Under the pieces are notes generated by a model. That model saw only the letters and a list, made by a program, of their open reading frames with translations, was not told the origin of the DNA and made no database searches. This document shows, piece after piece, positions 35,844-46,090 of a stretch of DNA of 64,000 nucleotides. Every line of letters starts with the position of its first letter. Within the stretch, counting starts at the first letter, position 1. The position numbers and the translations under genes are program-made. The stretch is from Zea mays (taxonomy: Eukaryota > Streptophyta > Magnoliopsida > Poales > Poaceae): contig NC_050096.1 of the NCBI RefSeq assembly GCF_902167145.1, positions 81,340,683 to 81,404,682 on the forward strand. The letters run 5' to 3'.

Positions 35844-38800
35844 TTAATCTTCTCTCAAAACGACTTCTGCAGCCTCATTCAGGAGCCGATTGACGACTTC
35901 GTCCATAATATCTTCAGCCATCTTTTTAATTTCGTCTTCTCCTTTCGGCTGAGGGCCCGAAGACGTTTTAGCAGGATCTGAAGTAAGACAGGATACGGCT
36001 ACATTGCTATTACAAATCGCAAACAAATCTTAAAGGCTAAAGATTACAACACAATAAAAACTATTAGTTAATACCTAATTGACCTTCGGCCTCTGCGCTC
36101 TTTTCAGCAGCCTCAGCTACTTCTCTAGCATCGTGAATGCCCTTTTCACTTCTTCGAATAATTTCTCCGGCCATTTCTCGGCCACCATTATCCCAGATAT
36201 CGGTAAAAAATTTTCCACCAATTATACTAGCTTCGGCCGAAGGATCTCTTGCATCTTCAAAGGACAAAGCAGCCTCGGACTGTGCTAAAATTTTTACATG
36301 TTCGCAGCCCTTCTTCTCTAAGATGGTGGCAATCCCTCTGGCACCAGAGAAGGCACATATATCTCCTCGGCTATTTAAAATTTCTTCGAAGGCCTCAGCT
36401 TCGTGGTCGATCCACTCGATGGGACCTTCGGGATTGCCTCTCGTAAAGTTTTCTTCGCTTGAGAAGGCGCCAACCCTGGCGAAGCTAGCTTTTAACTTCT
36501 TAACACACTCTATAGATTTGTTATAGCATCTCTTTCTGGACGAACGAAGCTCTTCAACAGTTATTTCTAGGTGATCGGCCCATTGGTCGCTGAGTTCTCG
36601 CTTTGTTTCTTCAAGTATGCGTTCTTCCTTGGCTCTGGCCAGTTGTTTCCGAAGATCTTCAATTTCCCGCTTCTGAGCTTCAGCTTGACCTTTAAAAGCA
36701 GCTTCGTCTTCCTTTATTTTATTTATCAATGAGTGTAATATTTTATCTTTTTCAAGACCTTCGTTCCTCAGTTCAATAACTTCGGAACGAAGGTTGCTTA
36801 GGGCTATAGAACACCCTTCGTCTTCAGCATCTTTCTGTGCCCTGAGGGCATTGCTAAGTATCAGGCCCTGCAAAGAGAAATATGTGTGCGTTAATAGGTT
36901 TAAACAAACGAAAAATTTTGGACTCAACAAAAAATACAAGGATTTCATTTGTCGCACCTTTAAGCTATTGTAAGCTAGGCTGTCGGCCAAATCGTTCTTC
37001 GATAGCACCGAGAGCCCGTCTTCTAAAGTTGGGAATCCGAAGCTCCTGCTCATCTCCCGGCAGACAGAAATTTCCTTGCTGTCGGGGAGACAATACAAGA
37101 AGTCTTCTTCTCCACTACCATTGAATATTAACGCCCCCTTTGGATATTTCAGTTTTTGGGCGTAGTGCTGGGCCTCTTGCGCTTCTTTTTCTGATAGTTT
37201 TTTCCCCGAAGCATGACGAACAATATAATCACGAACTTTGGGGGATGCTTCGGGGGCAATGACACCGGTTTCTTCAACAAAAGTTGGCCTTGTTATTTTT
37301 TCTGCCTCACTTTCCAAGGATTTTATCTTTGCAGGCTCTGAGGGCCCAGCTTCGGCTTCAGTCTCTTGCCCGGGAGCTTTAGAACCAGAAATTTCAGTTG
37401 TTGTTTCAGAAATGACAGCAACCCTCTTCGGAGGTGTGCTTGAAGATTTGATCGTTTCCAGTACACCTAGCACATTAGCCATTCTCTTTCTTTTTGGAGT
37501 CACTGCTGGCACTTTTTGATTTTTTACTGTCTCAGTGTTTGCTGCAGGACTCAAAACTTCTGATGTTTTGGATCCCTCAGTTGCTTCTTTTACTTCTTTC
37601 ATTTTTTCTGTGGACGGTGCTTCGGCCTTCTCTTTTGTTTCTGATAACAAAATCTTTGATTGTTCCAATTTTATCTTTGTTGCCACTTCGGCCGTTTCTG
37701 CGACTTCTGGCAGCATGGTTGGCTCGGCTGGTTTTTCGGCTTCGGTGGTCGAAGAAGTTTCTCCGGTAAACTCAGGCACCGAAGCTGGTTCAATATAGCG
37801 CGGCCGATGTGTAAGGACCTTTATCTTCTTTCTTTTCGGTTCTGGCTCGCTAGGAGCAGTTGCAGCTTCTTCTTTTGCAGAGGTTGTGTTTTTTCTCTTC
37901 TGCCTTCGAATGGGATAGCAATAATCAGGGTATACAAACCCGATTGCGTCAAATACCCGATTCACCCTCTTCTTTTTTCGGCCTCCGAAGGCTGCTGACA
38001 TTGCAGTGTCTTCGGCCTTCGAATAAGCCCCAAGCAGTTCATCACTTAAATTTTCAATACTTTTTAACCAGTCATCATCTGGCTCAACGAACTTATCTCC
38101 AAATTTAAAAGTGTACTTCAACCTGATAAGTCCACCTTCGTCGGCCTCTTTTACGGTTTCTTGTGGCATTTCCCATTTCTCCGCGAGCGGCCATACCCTG
38201 AAGGCAATATGCTCTTGTACTAAGTCTCTCGTTCCAATGAAAGAGCAGACTGCGCCGAAGGCCCTCTGGCATTCTTCGGCAGCTTCATTCATTTCAACCT
38301 TCGGCCTCCGAAGGCCGAAGCTTTGCCAGATAGGGCGCATAATTATACCTTTGATATCTTCTCGTATTGTCAGATCATTCTTCACATAAAACCATTCTGT
38401 CATCCAGTCGCCGGGCCATCTCTTCCGAAAGGTTGGCACGGGGCAGCTTGACCCGGACCGAGAAACAATACTGTAGCAACCAAAGTTATTGTGATATTGT
38501 TCCTTACCCCAAGGTTTTGTCTCATATGATAATTCGTGTATATTACAGAAGCTTTTTGCATCAGGCTTCAGACCTTGGCTTCTCACGGCCCACACGAAAA
38601 TATTCAGCTTTATAATTGCCTCGGGGGTAAGCTGATGGAGATAGATTTCGAATATTTTCAGCACCTCCACAACGAAGCTGCTCAAGGGAAATCGTAGTCC
38701 AGCTTTCAAAAAGCTTCGGTACACTACAACTTCATTCTCTTCGGGATGTGGGCAAGTTTTTTCCCCTTCGTCCGCCCTCACAATGGACAAATCCCGGAAA

Positions 38801-39072
38801 TACCTTCCTCTCATATTAACAAGATGATTTTCTTTGATAGTTGATTTACCATAAACTGAATGGCTTTGTCGCCAGGGACGATCTTCGGAGTCTTCCCCAC
38901 CACTGTCCACATCATAGCTGTCACTGTCACCAGTATCCTCAGACAAACCTTCCAGAATCTCCTTGGTGATTTTTTCTGTGTTGGTCTTTGACATCGCTAT
39001 AAGAAACCCCAAATTTTTCTCTTCGTCAAGGCTCAGTTTCGTCTCAGCAGCAGTCTTCTTATCTTCGGACAT
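35844..39072 (-). CDS. Antisense PF04195-like spliced gene of D, intact
   Basis: It runs opposite to gag. Exon 1 is 39072-36958, exon 2 is 36867-36075, exon 3 is 35977-35844. Introns 36957-36868 (90 bp, AAG/GTGCG..TTTGCAG/G) and 36074-35978 (97 bp, TTAG/GTATT..TTCAG/A) keep the frame and give 1013 residues. Intron 1 is also open, so an unspliced 1002-residue version is possible. Residues about 130-210 (FLKAGLRFPLSSF, IYLHQLTPEAIIKL) and WMTEWFYVKND match the PF04195 block. The middle is Ser/Thr/Glu-rich and low complexity, and about 720-860 is a coiled coil. ATG 39072 is used because the first upstream in-frame codon is GTG. No enzyme motif seen; function unknown. Confidence 0.82.
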
Positions 39073-39212
39073 CTTCGAAGACACTAAAAAACTATTTTCA
39101 AAGCCGAAGCTTTAAAACTAAAAGCTTAGCAGATCGTAGTACACAAGAGCTAAAATTTGAGTGAGCGGGAGCAGTTGGCCAGAGAGCGTGTCAAATGCGT
39201 TTGCGGTATGGC

Positions 39213-39224
39213 CGTATTTATACG
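39213..39224 (-). promoter_or_regulatory. TATA box of the antisense gene in D
   Basis: The minus strand reads GCGTATAAATACGG, about 145 bp before ATG 39072 and inside the element, not in the LTR. Together with the gene's opposite orientation it indicates an internal antisense promoter. Confidence 0.65.
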
Positions 39225-39365
39225 CCAAGTGCGTTGAAAATTCAAAGACCCCGCTTGTCAGTGAATGTTGCTATTCTAGCAAAGGGAAGGTGTTTTTTCG
39301 GACCTTCGGCGTAAAGCCTTCGTCCAGATCGCAATCTAAATTTATTATTTTGAACAAATTAATAT

Positions 39366-39378
39366 TGCGAGGGGCTAC
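39366..39378 (+). promoter_or_regulatory. Element D polypurine tract
   Basis: TGCGAGGGGCTAC directly abuts the 3' LTR. It ends GGGGCTAC like that of C. Confidence 0.75.
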
Positions 39379-40018
39379 TGTTGGGGACCTTCGGCATCCG
39401 AAGGTCCTCAAAAACAGGATTTAATAGTGTTTCTGGAGTATAATGTGTGAACAGGTATCTTCGGACTCAAGTCAGGCATCACAGTAGACCAGAATAATAC
39501 GAAGGTTGGTGAAGCGCCGAAGGTGTAAGCAGGAAAGCTTCGGCAAGACAGCAGCAGTTGAAACCGACTTAAAGATGAAAAGGCTATTTAGACCTCGACA
39601 GATTACTATAGGATTATTATTAAGTGTAAAGGGCATTAATGTAATTTTGCACGGGCTGCGTCCCGTGCCTATAAATAGGTAAACAGTATTCCCGTACTGT
39701 TCACACTGACTTGGCATTCGCTTTTTGCGTCACGCTTGTACTGTCATCTCATTGAAGGTACACTTGTAATTCAACGATATTTCTGTTTGTATCTAATAAT
39801 AATATATAATTGTTCATGTTGTCTTTTATATTCTTTATATTTCATCCTTCGTCATTGTTTAATGAATTTATGAAGGTACGTCCTTCATAACCTTCGTCCG
39901 CAAACCATTATATCCTAAGGGAAATAATGCTTCGGAGGACGAAGGACCTTAACGATTAATATTTTCTATGTTGCCTTGTTCTTAACTCATTGAAGCACTT
40001 GAGAACAAGTCTCCAACA
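39379..40018 (+). repeat. Element D 3' LTR
   Basis: 640 bp, differing from the 5' LTR at three sites by eye (two close together near 39546-39553, one after the TATA box near 39681). The last change removes one base pair of the hairpin. Confidence 0.93.
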
Positions 40019-40023
40019 TCTAT

Positions 40024-42000
40024 AAAACACACAAAAGCCAAACTGAACCTGTCATTCAGTGTGTACTCCTGTGTATATGGAGTTTGCCAGAAATCGTTGA
40101 GGATTAACCATATTGGTTTGAATGCTTTTACCTGATGTAGATGTGGATATACCCGAGATTAATATCATATCCACATTTGACTTATTGGCATTTGATCTAT
40201 TCCGCGGGGATGCCTGCGAATATGATCCATCAGCCTTAGTCAAAGCATATGTTTTGATTACAGATTCACGTGGTCTGTGATAACTCTCCTCCGATTAATT
40301 CACCCTGATGGTGTTTTGCCTCACGAAGAGGTTCATCTTGATGATGAAGTTTCTAGCAATGCACACAATATCATTGTGCTGGGAATACGGAACAATGAAT
40401 CTTTCGTTTTGGGAAATGACGGAGATCATTATTAAATGTGGGAGACAAATATGTCGACACCTATCTTGCCTCTCTAGATTGCAAACGGATCCAAAACAAA
40501 GTCCTAGGCATGGGTGCTTTAAGCTCTCTTATCGGGTCATTGATAAATGCAATAGAGGCTGAACCAAGAATCACAAAGTGAAAGTCACGAGCTTTATGTT
40601 TGGACCTTATGGGCACAATTGAAATAATGTGTGGTGAATGCGATGGTCAAGTGGTCTTGTGAGAGACCCATCCCACATATGTGTTGAATAAACATTGTTC
40701 CACTATGTAATATATCTAGCAAATGGCATGAATTAAAATATGCAGTTAATAGGATTCTAAAGATCTGCATGAGATCCTACGAGGACTCATATCTTTGAAT
40801 TATAAATATGCACCATATAAATCTTGTACTGGATAATACATTCCTGATGAATGATCACTCTCTTGTGTAGAGAGAATATCTCCTGGTTAAGATTATAGTT
40901 CCTACATGGAACCTTTCCAGAAGAAACAAAGTCTGTGTGGAACACAAAAGTTTGATAACCCATATAAAGGGATAAAGACCCATATAGACCCGAAAAAGAA
41001 TAATATGAGGTACCAAAGGACTTGAAGTTCACCGAACACGCACATGTACATTCCACGAGTTTTACTCATGGTATTTTCCATTAGATGTGGAATTACGATA
41101 TCCTCTAAAGCCCTGATGGCAGAAACCTATAAGGTTTAGGTGTTACTGGCAAAATATCCCCATTGTGCCAGAATGACATACTATAATGATGTATCTGATC
41201 GATGAAAAATCCCAGATGGATTACGATCTTTGATGGACTTTTGTTACACCATCATAGATGTTGCAATGGATGAATGCCTGGAGCGATGTGTCATATTTAG
41301 AATATGTACTATTGCAACTATATTATCCCCTAAGACCTATAGAAGGACATGTTACTTGCTTTGCATAACTATGTATAAATTGTGGTGTAAGATAGAAAAT
41401 GATAGCACCCCAACCTCATCCATTCTCGTTATTCCAGATGAACAAGGAGACATATATCTTGAAGAATATGCTTGAGTTATGAGGGATAACGACTTTGACA
41501 GATGTCATCGTCAGGGGGAGTGAATGCTTATATTGATCACAATCGTGAGACAATAAATGTCATATTCTATGCCCTGAAGGTGTCGACTTGATGATCAATA
41601 TGTGAACCTTTATGGAAGTTTCTATCAGATATATAGATCCAGTCGATCGAACACCATCAATCAAAGTAGCTTATTTATGTTGATACGTGCACTTACCTCG
41701 TATATCCTAGAAGTGACTAGAGGTAAAGTTCCTGAAATAATCTTTGCAAGGATATGCAATCTGTTTGCTAAATCTTTATGTGCATATACTTCCAGAAGAA
41801 GATGTTTTGCCTTATTGATACGGTTTTGCAAGGATCAGGGGGAACACATTTCTAAATTTAGCCCATGTAGAATATTCGATAGAATTCAGATCCAGAAGAT
41901 CGAAATTTGTCCTAATGGCAACTGTTGTACTCTTTTTCCTTGGTGAATTTTTCTGAAGTTTCTCACATAAGGTTTTTAACGAGGCAACAAAGTGCAAAAG
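40024..42000 (+). pseudogene. Decayed 3' part of copia element E
   Basis: Degenerate plus-strand sequence. At 41760-41850 the translation NLFAKSL followed by a purine-rich CAGGGGGAAC resembles the end of copia RNase H (DLFTKSL) and its nearby PPT. At 41925-41990 the string TTTTTCCTTGGTGAA..AAGGTTTTTAACGAGGCAAC is the 3' noncoding signature of many plant Ty1-copia elements just before the 3' LTR. The rest has stops in every frame. The 3' LTR itself is missing because G inserted at 42001. Assignment to the same element as 980-1247 is inferred from orientation and order. Confidence 0.5.
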
Positions 42001-43126
42001 TGTCGGCGTTTCGACCCCGGGGGTCCCTGGACCGACGAGTAAATTATCGCTGCGTGTCCCAGCCCAGATGGGTCGGCGCGAGACGGAACACAAGGGGGAA
42101 AAACCGCGGCTTCGTGTTGTCCTGCGCCCAGGGCGGATGCACTTGCAGTAGGGGGTTACAAGCGTTCGCGTGGGAGAGAGAGAGAGAGAGCCTGCCCGTC
42201 AGCCCGTTCTCCCGCGCGACCACCTTCTCGTACGAGGGCCCTGGACCTTCCTTTTATAGACGTAAGGAGAGGGCCCAGGTGTACAATGGGGGGTGTAGCA
42301 GTATGCTAACGTGTCCGACAGAGAGGAGCCAGAGTCCTATGTACATGCCGACGTGGCTGTCAGAGAGGTGTTAGAGCCATGTTCATGTGATGTCGTGGCC
42401 GTCGGAGGAGCGCCTAAGCCCTGTAGAAGCACAGCTGTCGAGGTTGTCGGGACCTTGCTGACGTCTCCTTGCTTCTGTAAGGGGCTGGGAACCGCCGTCG
42501 TCATGGAGCACGCGGGGTGCCATCATTACATGTTTATCGGGGCGAGCCAGATGGGACGTCAGTCTTGTTCCCCGTAGCTTGAGCTAGCTAGGGGTAGGGT
42601 AATGATGTACCCCCCTGTAACGTGGTCGGTCCAAGCCCAAGGTCGGGCGAGGCGGTGACTCCTTCGAGGTCGAGGCTGAGTCCGAGCCCTGGGGTCGGGC
42701 GAGGCGGAGACCGTCTTCCGAGGTCGAGGCTGAGTCCGAGCCCTGGGGTCGGGCGAGGCAGAGACCGTCTTCCGAGGTCGAGGTGGAGTCCGAGCCCTGG
42801 GGTCGGGCGAGGCAGAGACCGTCTTCCGAGGTCGAGGCGGGGGCCGAGCCCTAGGGTCGGGCGAGGTGGAGCTTCCTATGGCGCCCGAGGCTGGACTTGG
42901 CTGCTGTCAGCCTCACCCTGGCGGGTGGCACAACAGTCAGAGCAGCGCAGGCGACGCTATTTTCCTGTCAGGTCAGTCAGTGGAGGGGCAAAGTGACTGC
43001 GGTCACTTCGGCCTTGTCGACTGAGTAGCGCGCGTCAGGATAAGGTGTCAGGCGATCCTTGCATTGAATGCTCCTGCGATACAGTCGGTTGGCGAGGCGA
43101 TCTGGCCAAGGTCGCTTCTCCGCGAA
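42001..43126 (-). repeat. Element G 3' LTR, left part
   Basis: 1126 bp of the LTR, ending on the right at the gcgaa duplication of F. Includes a short GA run (about 42174-42190) and a 54-bp tandem repeat. The LTR continues at 57418. Confidence 0.85.
42641..42870. repeat. 54-bp tandem repeat in G LTR
   Basis: GGTCGGGCGAGG recurs at 42693, 42747, 42801 and 42855, exactly 54 bp apart, with a related first unit at 42641. Units carry GAGACCGTCTTCCGAGGTCG and GAGTCCGAGCCCTGG. Comparable GC-rich arrays are common in Huck-type LTRs. Confidence 0.85.
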
Positions 43127-43752
43127 TGTGGGGGACAGATATCCCCCGGGTCCACTGGAAGTATAAAAGACCTCACGAAAGGCCCAAGGGCCCAATAAAT
43201 CGTAAGGTCATTTCTTCGTGGGCCTGGGGAGGAACGACCAGTGAAGCGGATCAACGCAAGGCCGGATCGGTATGAACCCAGACGACCCAACAACGTCGAG
43301 CGAGTAACCGCCACAGAGACCCGACTTTCCCGCGCTGGAACCCCGTACAGTGGAACCAAGCGAGGATGAGTCGGCAGAACTATAGGAAGATAGACTCAAT
43401 CAGTTCACTATCTCTTAGGTGCGCATTGTTATCATATCCGCATGTATTGCCTCACGGTCGAATATAGAAGGCCTAGGGGGCACCCCTTCAGATCGATCCC
43501 ACTACTCAGCCATCCACCCCAAACTCTCTACGCTCTAGCGTTAGAGAGCTCCCTTGTAATCCACCACATAAAGCATTCTCACCAGGACGTAGGGTGTTAT
43601 GCATCTCAAAGCGGCCTGAACCTGTAAACACTGTCCATTGTTCTTTGTGCATCCGGCACGAACCATTTAGCTACAGTCGGCGACACCATCCTACTCCTAA
43701 AAACACCTTGAGGGGCAACCCCGGGTGTGCGGTCGGACCCAAAACACCGACA
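43127..43752 (+). repeat. Element F 5' LTR
   Basis: 626 bp, TGTGGGGGAC to ACACCGACA, TATA box GTATAAAAG at 43161-43169. It begins exactly after gcgaa, inside the G LTR. Confidence 0.93.
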
Positions 43753-43754
43753 GC

Positions 43755-43773
43755 TGGCGCGCCAGGTAGGGGG
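43755..43773 (+). promoter_or_regulatory. Element F primer-binding site
   Basis: TGGCGCGCCAGGTAGGGG, two bases after the 5' LTR; the standard PBS position of Grande/Huck-type elements. Confidence 0.85.
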
Positions 43774-43798
43774 TGTGTCGCCGATCTAAGCTAGCTCA

Positions 43799-46090
43799 AT
43801 GGTCGTCACCTTCCACCGCAAGATCACCCTCCGCCCCGGATCTGTGTTCTGCTTTGGAACTATCTCATCCGTAGCAGATGAAGAAGGAACTCTACATCGC
43901 ATCGCATATCCGCCAAGGAAGAAGTCTCCTCCAACAACCTCCGAAAATGTCGGAATAAGACAGGGAAAAGCGCAACCTCCAGCGCTCCGAAAAAAGATCG
44001 CCTTCAGCAAGCCAGGGGCCGAGGGCCCGATGACCCGGAGAACTCCACTGTCTACTTCCCCGACGAAAGAATGGACACAAGTCGCAAGAAAGAAAGAAAG
44101 AAATAAAACCGGGAGGAAGCAAGTTGTTATTTCCGTGTCTTCGCCCTCAAAGGAGAACGGAAAGAAGATCGCCACGACAGCCGCACCATTCTACCCCGAC
44201 GTCCTCTTCATCGGGAGAGTGGAGTCGCCCCCCGTCTCCGACGACGAACCGACCGTGCCTGGAGAAGAACCACCTCAGCGGGAATCCCGCCGACGGAGGA
44301 ACCGGCGCCGAAATATCCGGCGACATCACGAGGACGAAGAGCGGGACCCAGAGCAGTCTGTCTCGCGAGACGAGGTCTCAGAGATAGGAGAAACTCCGGA
44401 GGAACGCGTCTTCAGAGAACGAAGGAACTCCCGACGGCATGATCGCCGACGAGCTCAGGAACAAGCCGAGCAGGAGGCAAGGCAACGTCGGGAAAATCCA
44501 CTCTTCGGGCGCAACCTGAACCCCGACTTCGCCCGAGCCATGAACACGCCGAGTGAAGTCGGAGGAGTACTAGCTCGGATAGCTGATAGACTCCCTCGGA
44601 CTCCCGACACCGAGGGCTATCGACGACTGTTCACCCAAGCAGCCAACCATCTTCTACCTCTCGCCCACCCGCCGAACGACCTACGACACGCCATCAACAG
44701 TCGCCGGGATGCGCGAAGCTCCATCAATGCTTCGCGTGAACGACGACATGAGAACGAGATCCACCACCGGGAGGAGTACGATAGGGACCATGGCATCCCA
44801 GCTCGGAGTCAGGCCACCAGAACTGAGTCGGCAACGGCCTCGACTGGCGGTACTACCCGGGGACGGTCGAGGAACCACAACAACTACTCCCCTCCCCGGG
44901 ACAGACATCATCCCCGACGACAAGAAGACACGTGTGGAGTGTCTGCCCTTACTCCACGCCTTAGGGCCATTCAATGGCCCCCTAACTTCAAGGTATCCAA
45001 TGTCGACAAATATGAACCTAAGCAGGATCCAGGAGGCTGGCTGGCCGTCTACACCACCGCTGCTCGAGCTGCCGGGGCGTCCGAGGACGTAATGACCGCA
45101 TACTTACCCATTGTCCTCGGGCAAGACGCGCTACAATGGCTGCGACATCTACCCCGACACTGCATCGACGACTGGAGCGACTTCAGTCGACGCTTCACCG
45201 CCAACTTTCAGTCCCTCTCCGACAAACCAGCGCAACCATGGGACCTCAAATCCATCAAGCGCCGGGGGGACAAAACTCTGCGGTTGTACCTCAAAAGGTT
45301 CCAGACCATGAGAAACCGTATCCCCGAGGTCACGGAGGCGGTCGTGATCGAGGACTTCTACAGAGGATCCAACGACTCGGCCTTCGTCCGAGCCATATTG
45401 CAGAAGGCGCCGACTACCTCCGAGCAACTGTTTCGAGAAGCCGACCTCTACATCACCGCCGACGAGCGAGCTCAGGACCTCATCGGGGGAGCGAAGCCCG
45501 CACCAGCAGCACCACGATGCGACACGAACCAGCAACCCGACAAACGCTGGGAGAAGAGGCATCACGAAGAAGTACACGCCCCCGGACCACCTACCTCACG
45601 CGCCAGAGGAGGACCTCGCGGAGGCAAACGCACACTGGACGACATCCTCGACGCCCAGTGCCCATACCACAAGGACATGCGCCACACCCTTCGGAACCGC
45701 AGAGACTTCAAGCACTCCGTTGGACACGGCCGGCCCTTCCAACCTCTACCTCCTCCTCCACCGCAGGGAGGACCAGGAGAACCGCGACAACCCCAGCAGC
45801 AGCAGGAGGAAGATGGTGGAGCCTTCCCGCGCGTTGACAGAGAGGTCAATGTCATCTTCGGCGGACACGGGTCGCAGGAGAATAGAAGACAACAAAAGCT
45901 CAACGATCGCCAGATATGGGTGGCGACCACCGGTCCTCCCGCTCCGTACCGATGGTCGGAGCACCCGATCACCTTCACTCGGGCAGATCAATGGATCAAC
46001 TTCAACCACCCAGGCAAATACCCGCTCCTCGTCGATCCGGTGATCCGAGAGAGCAGGGTGAAGAAGGTATTAGTGGACGGGGGAGCAGCA
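43799..46090 (+). pseudogene. gag: Element F gag and protease start
   Basis: ATG 43799 opens about 760 codons. A basic Arg-rich N-terminal third (RRRRNRRRNIRRHH near residue 165) precedes the capsid domain at about 380-560 (WPPNFKVSNVDKYEPKQDPG, WLRHLPRHCIDDWSDFSRRF). No CCHC knuckle is evident; CPYHKDMRHTLRNRRDF at about 630 occupies its place. The frame enters protease (KKVLVDGG) and shifts at the G-run 46079-46083, which appears one G short: the normal SSIN motif follows in the next frame. After the shift the original frame runs on as unrelated sequence to 46204. Confidence 0.85.

Larger units (their letters stand above)
32670..40018 (+). mobile_element. Element D: intact gag-only Tat-type element with antisense gene
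   Basis: 7349 bp, plus strand, exact target duplication tctat (32665-32669 and 40019-40023). Two 640-bp LTRs (32670-33309 and 39379-40018) differ at only 3 positions by eye. The PBS TTGGCGCCCACCTCCGG starts at 33310, and the PPT GCGAGGGGCTAC ends at 39378. Contents: an intact gag (33386-34903), a noncoding repeat cassette, and an intact spliced gene on the opposite strand (35844-39072). There is no protease, RT, RNase H or integrase. The layout copies that of C, with gag in place of pol. It must depend on enzymes supplied in trans. Confidence 0.93.

Noticed and set aside
36868..36957. The 30 residues after SLK in the D antisense frame as real protein
   Set aside because: The segment has GT..AG ends, is AT-rich, and aligns with intron 1 of C and F; intron is the better reading.
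42001..43752. A single LTR of about 1750 bp with TG..CA ends
   Set aside because: The copy at 56792-57417 matches only 43127-43752, and the flanking gcgaa/acgaa shows two different elements.
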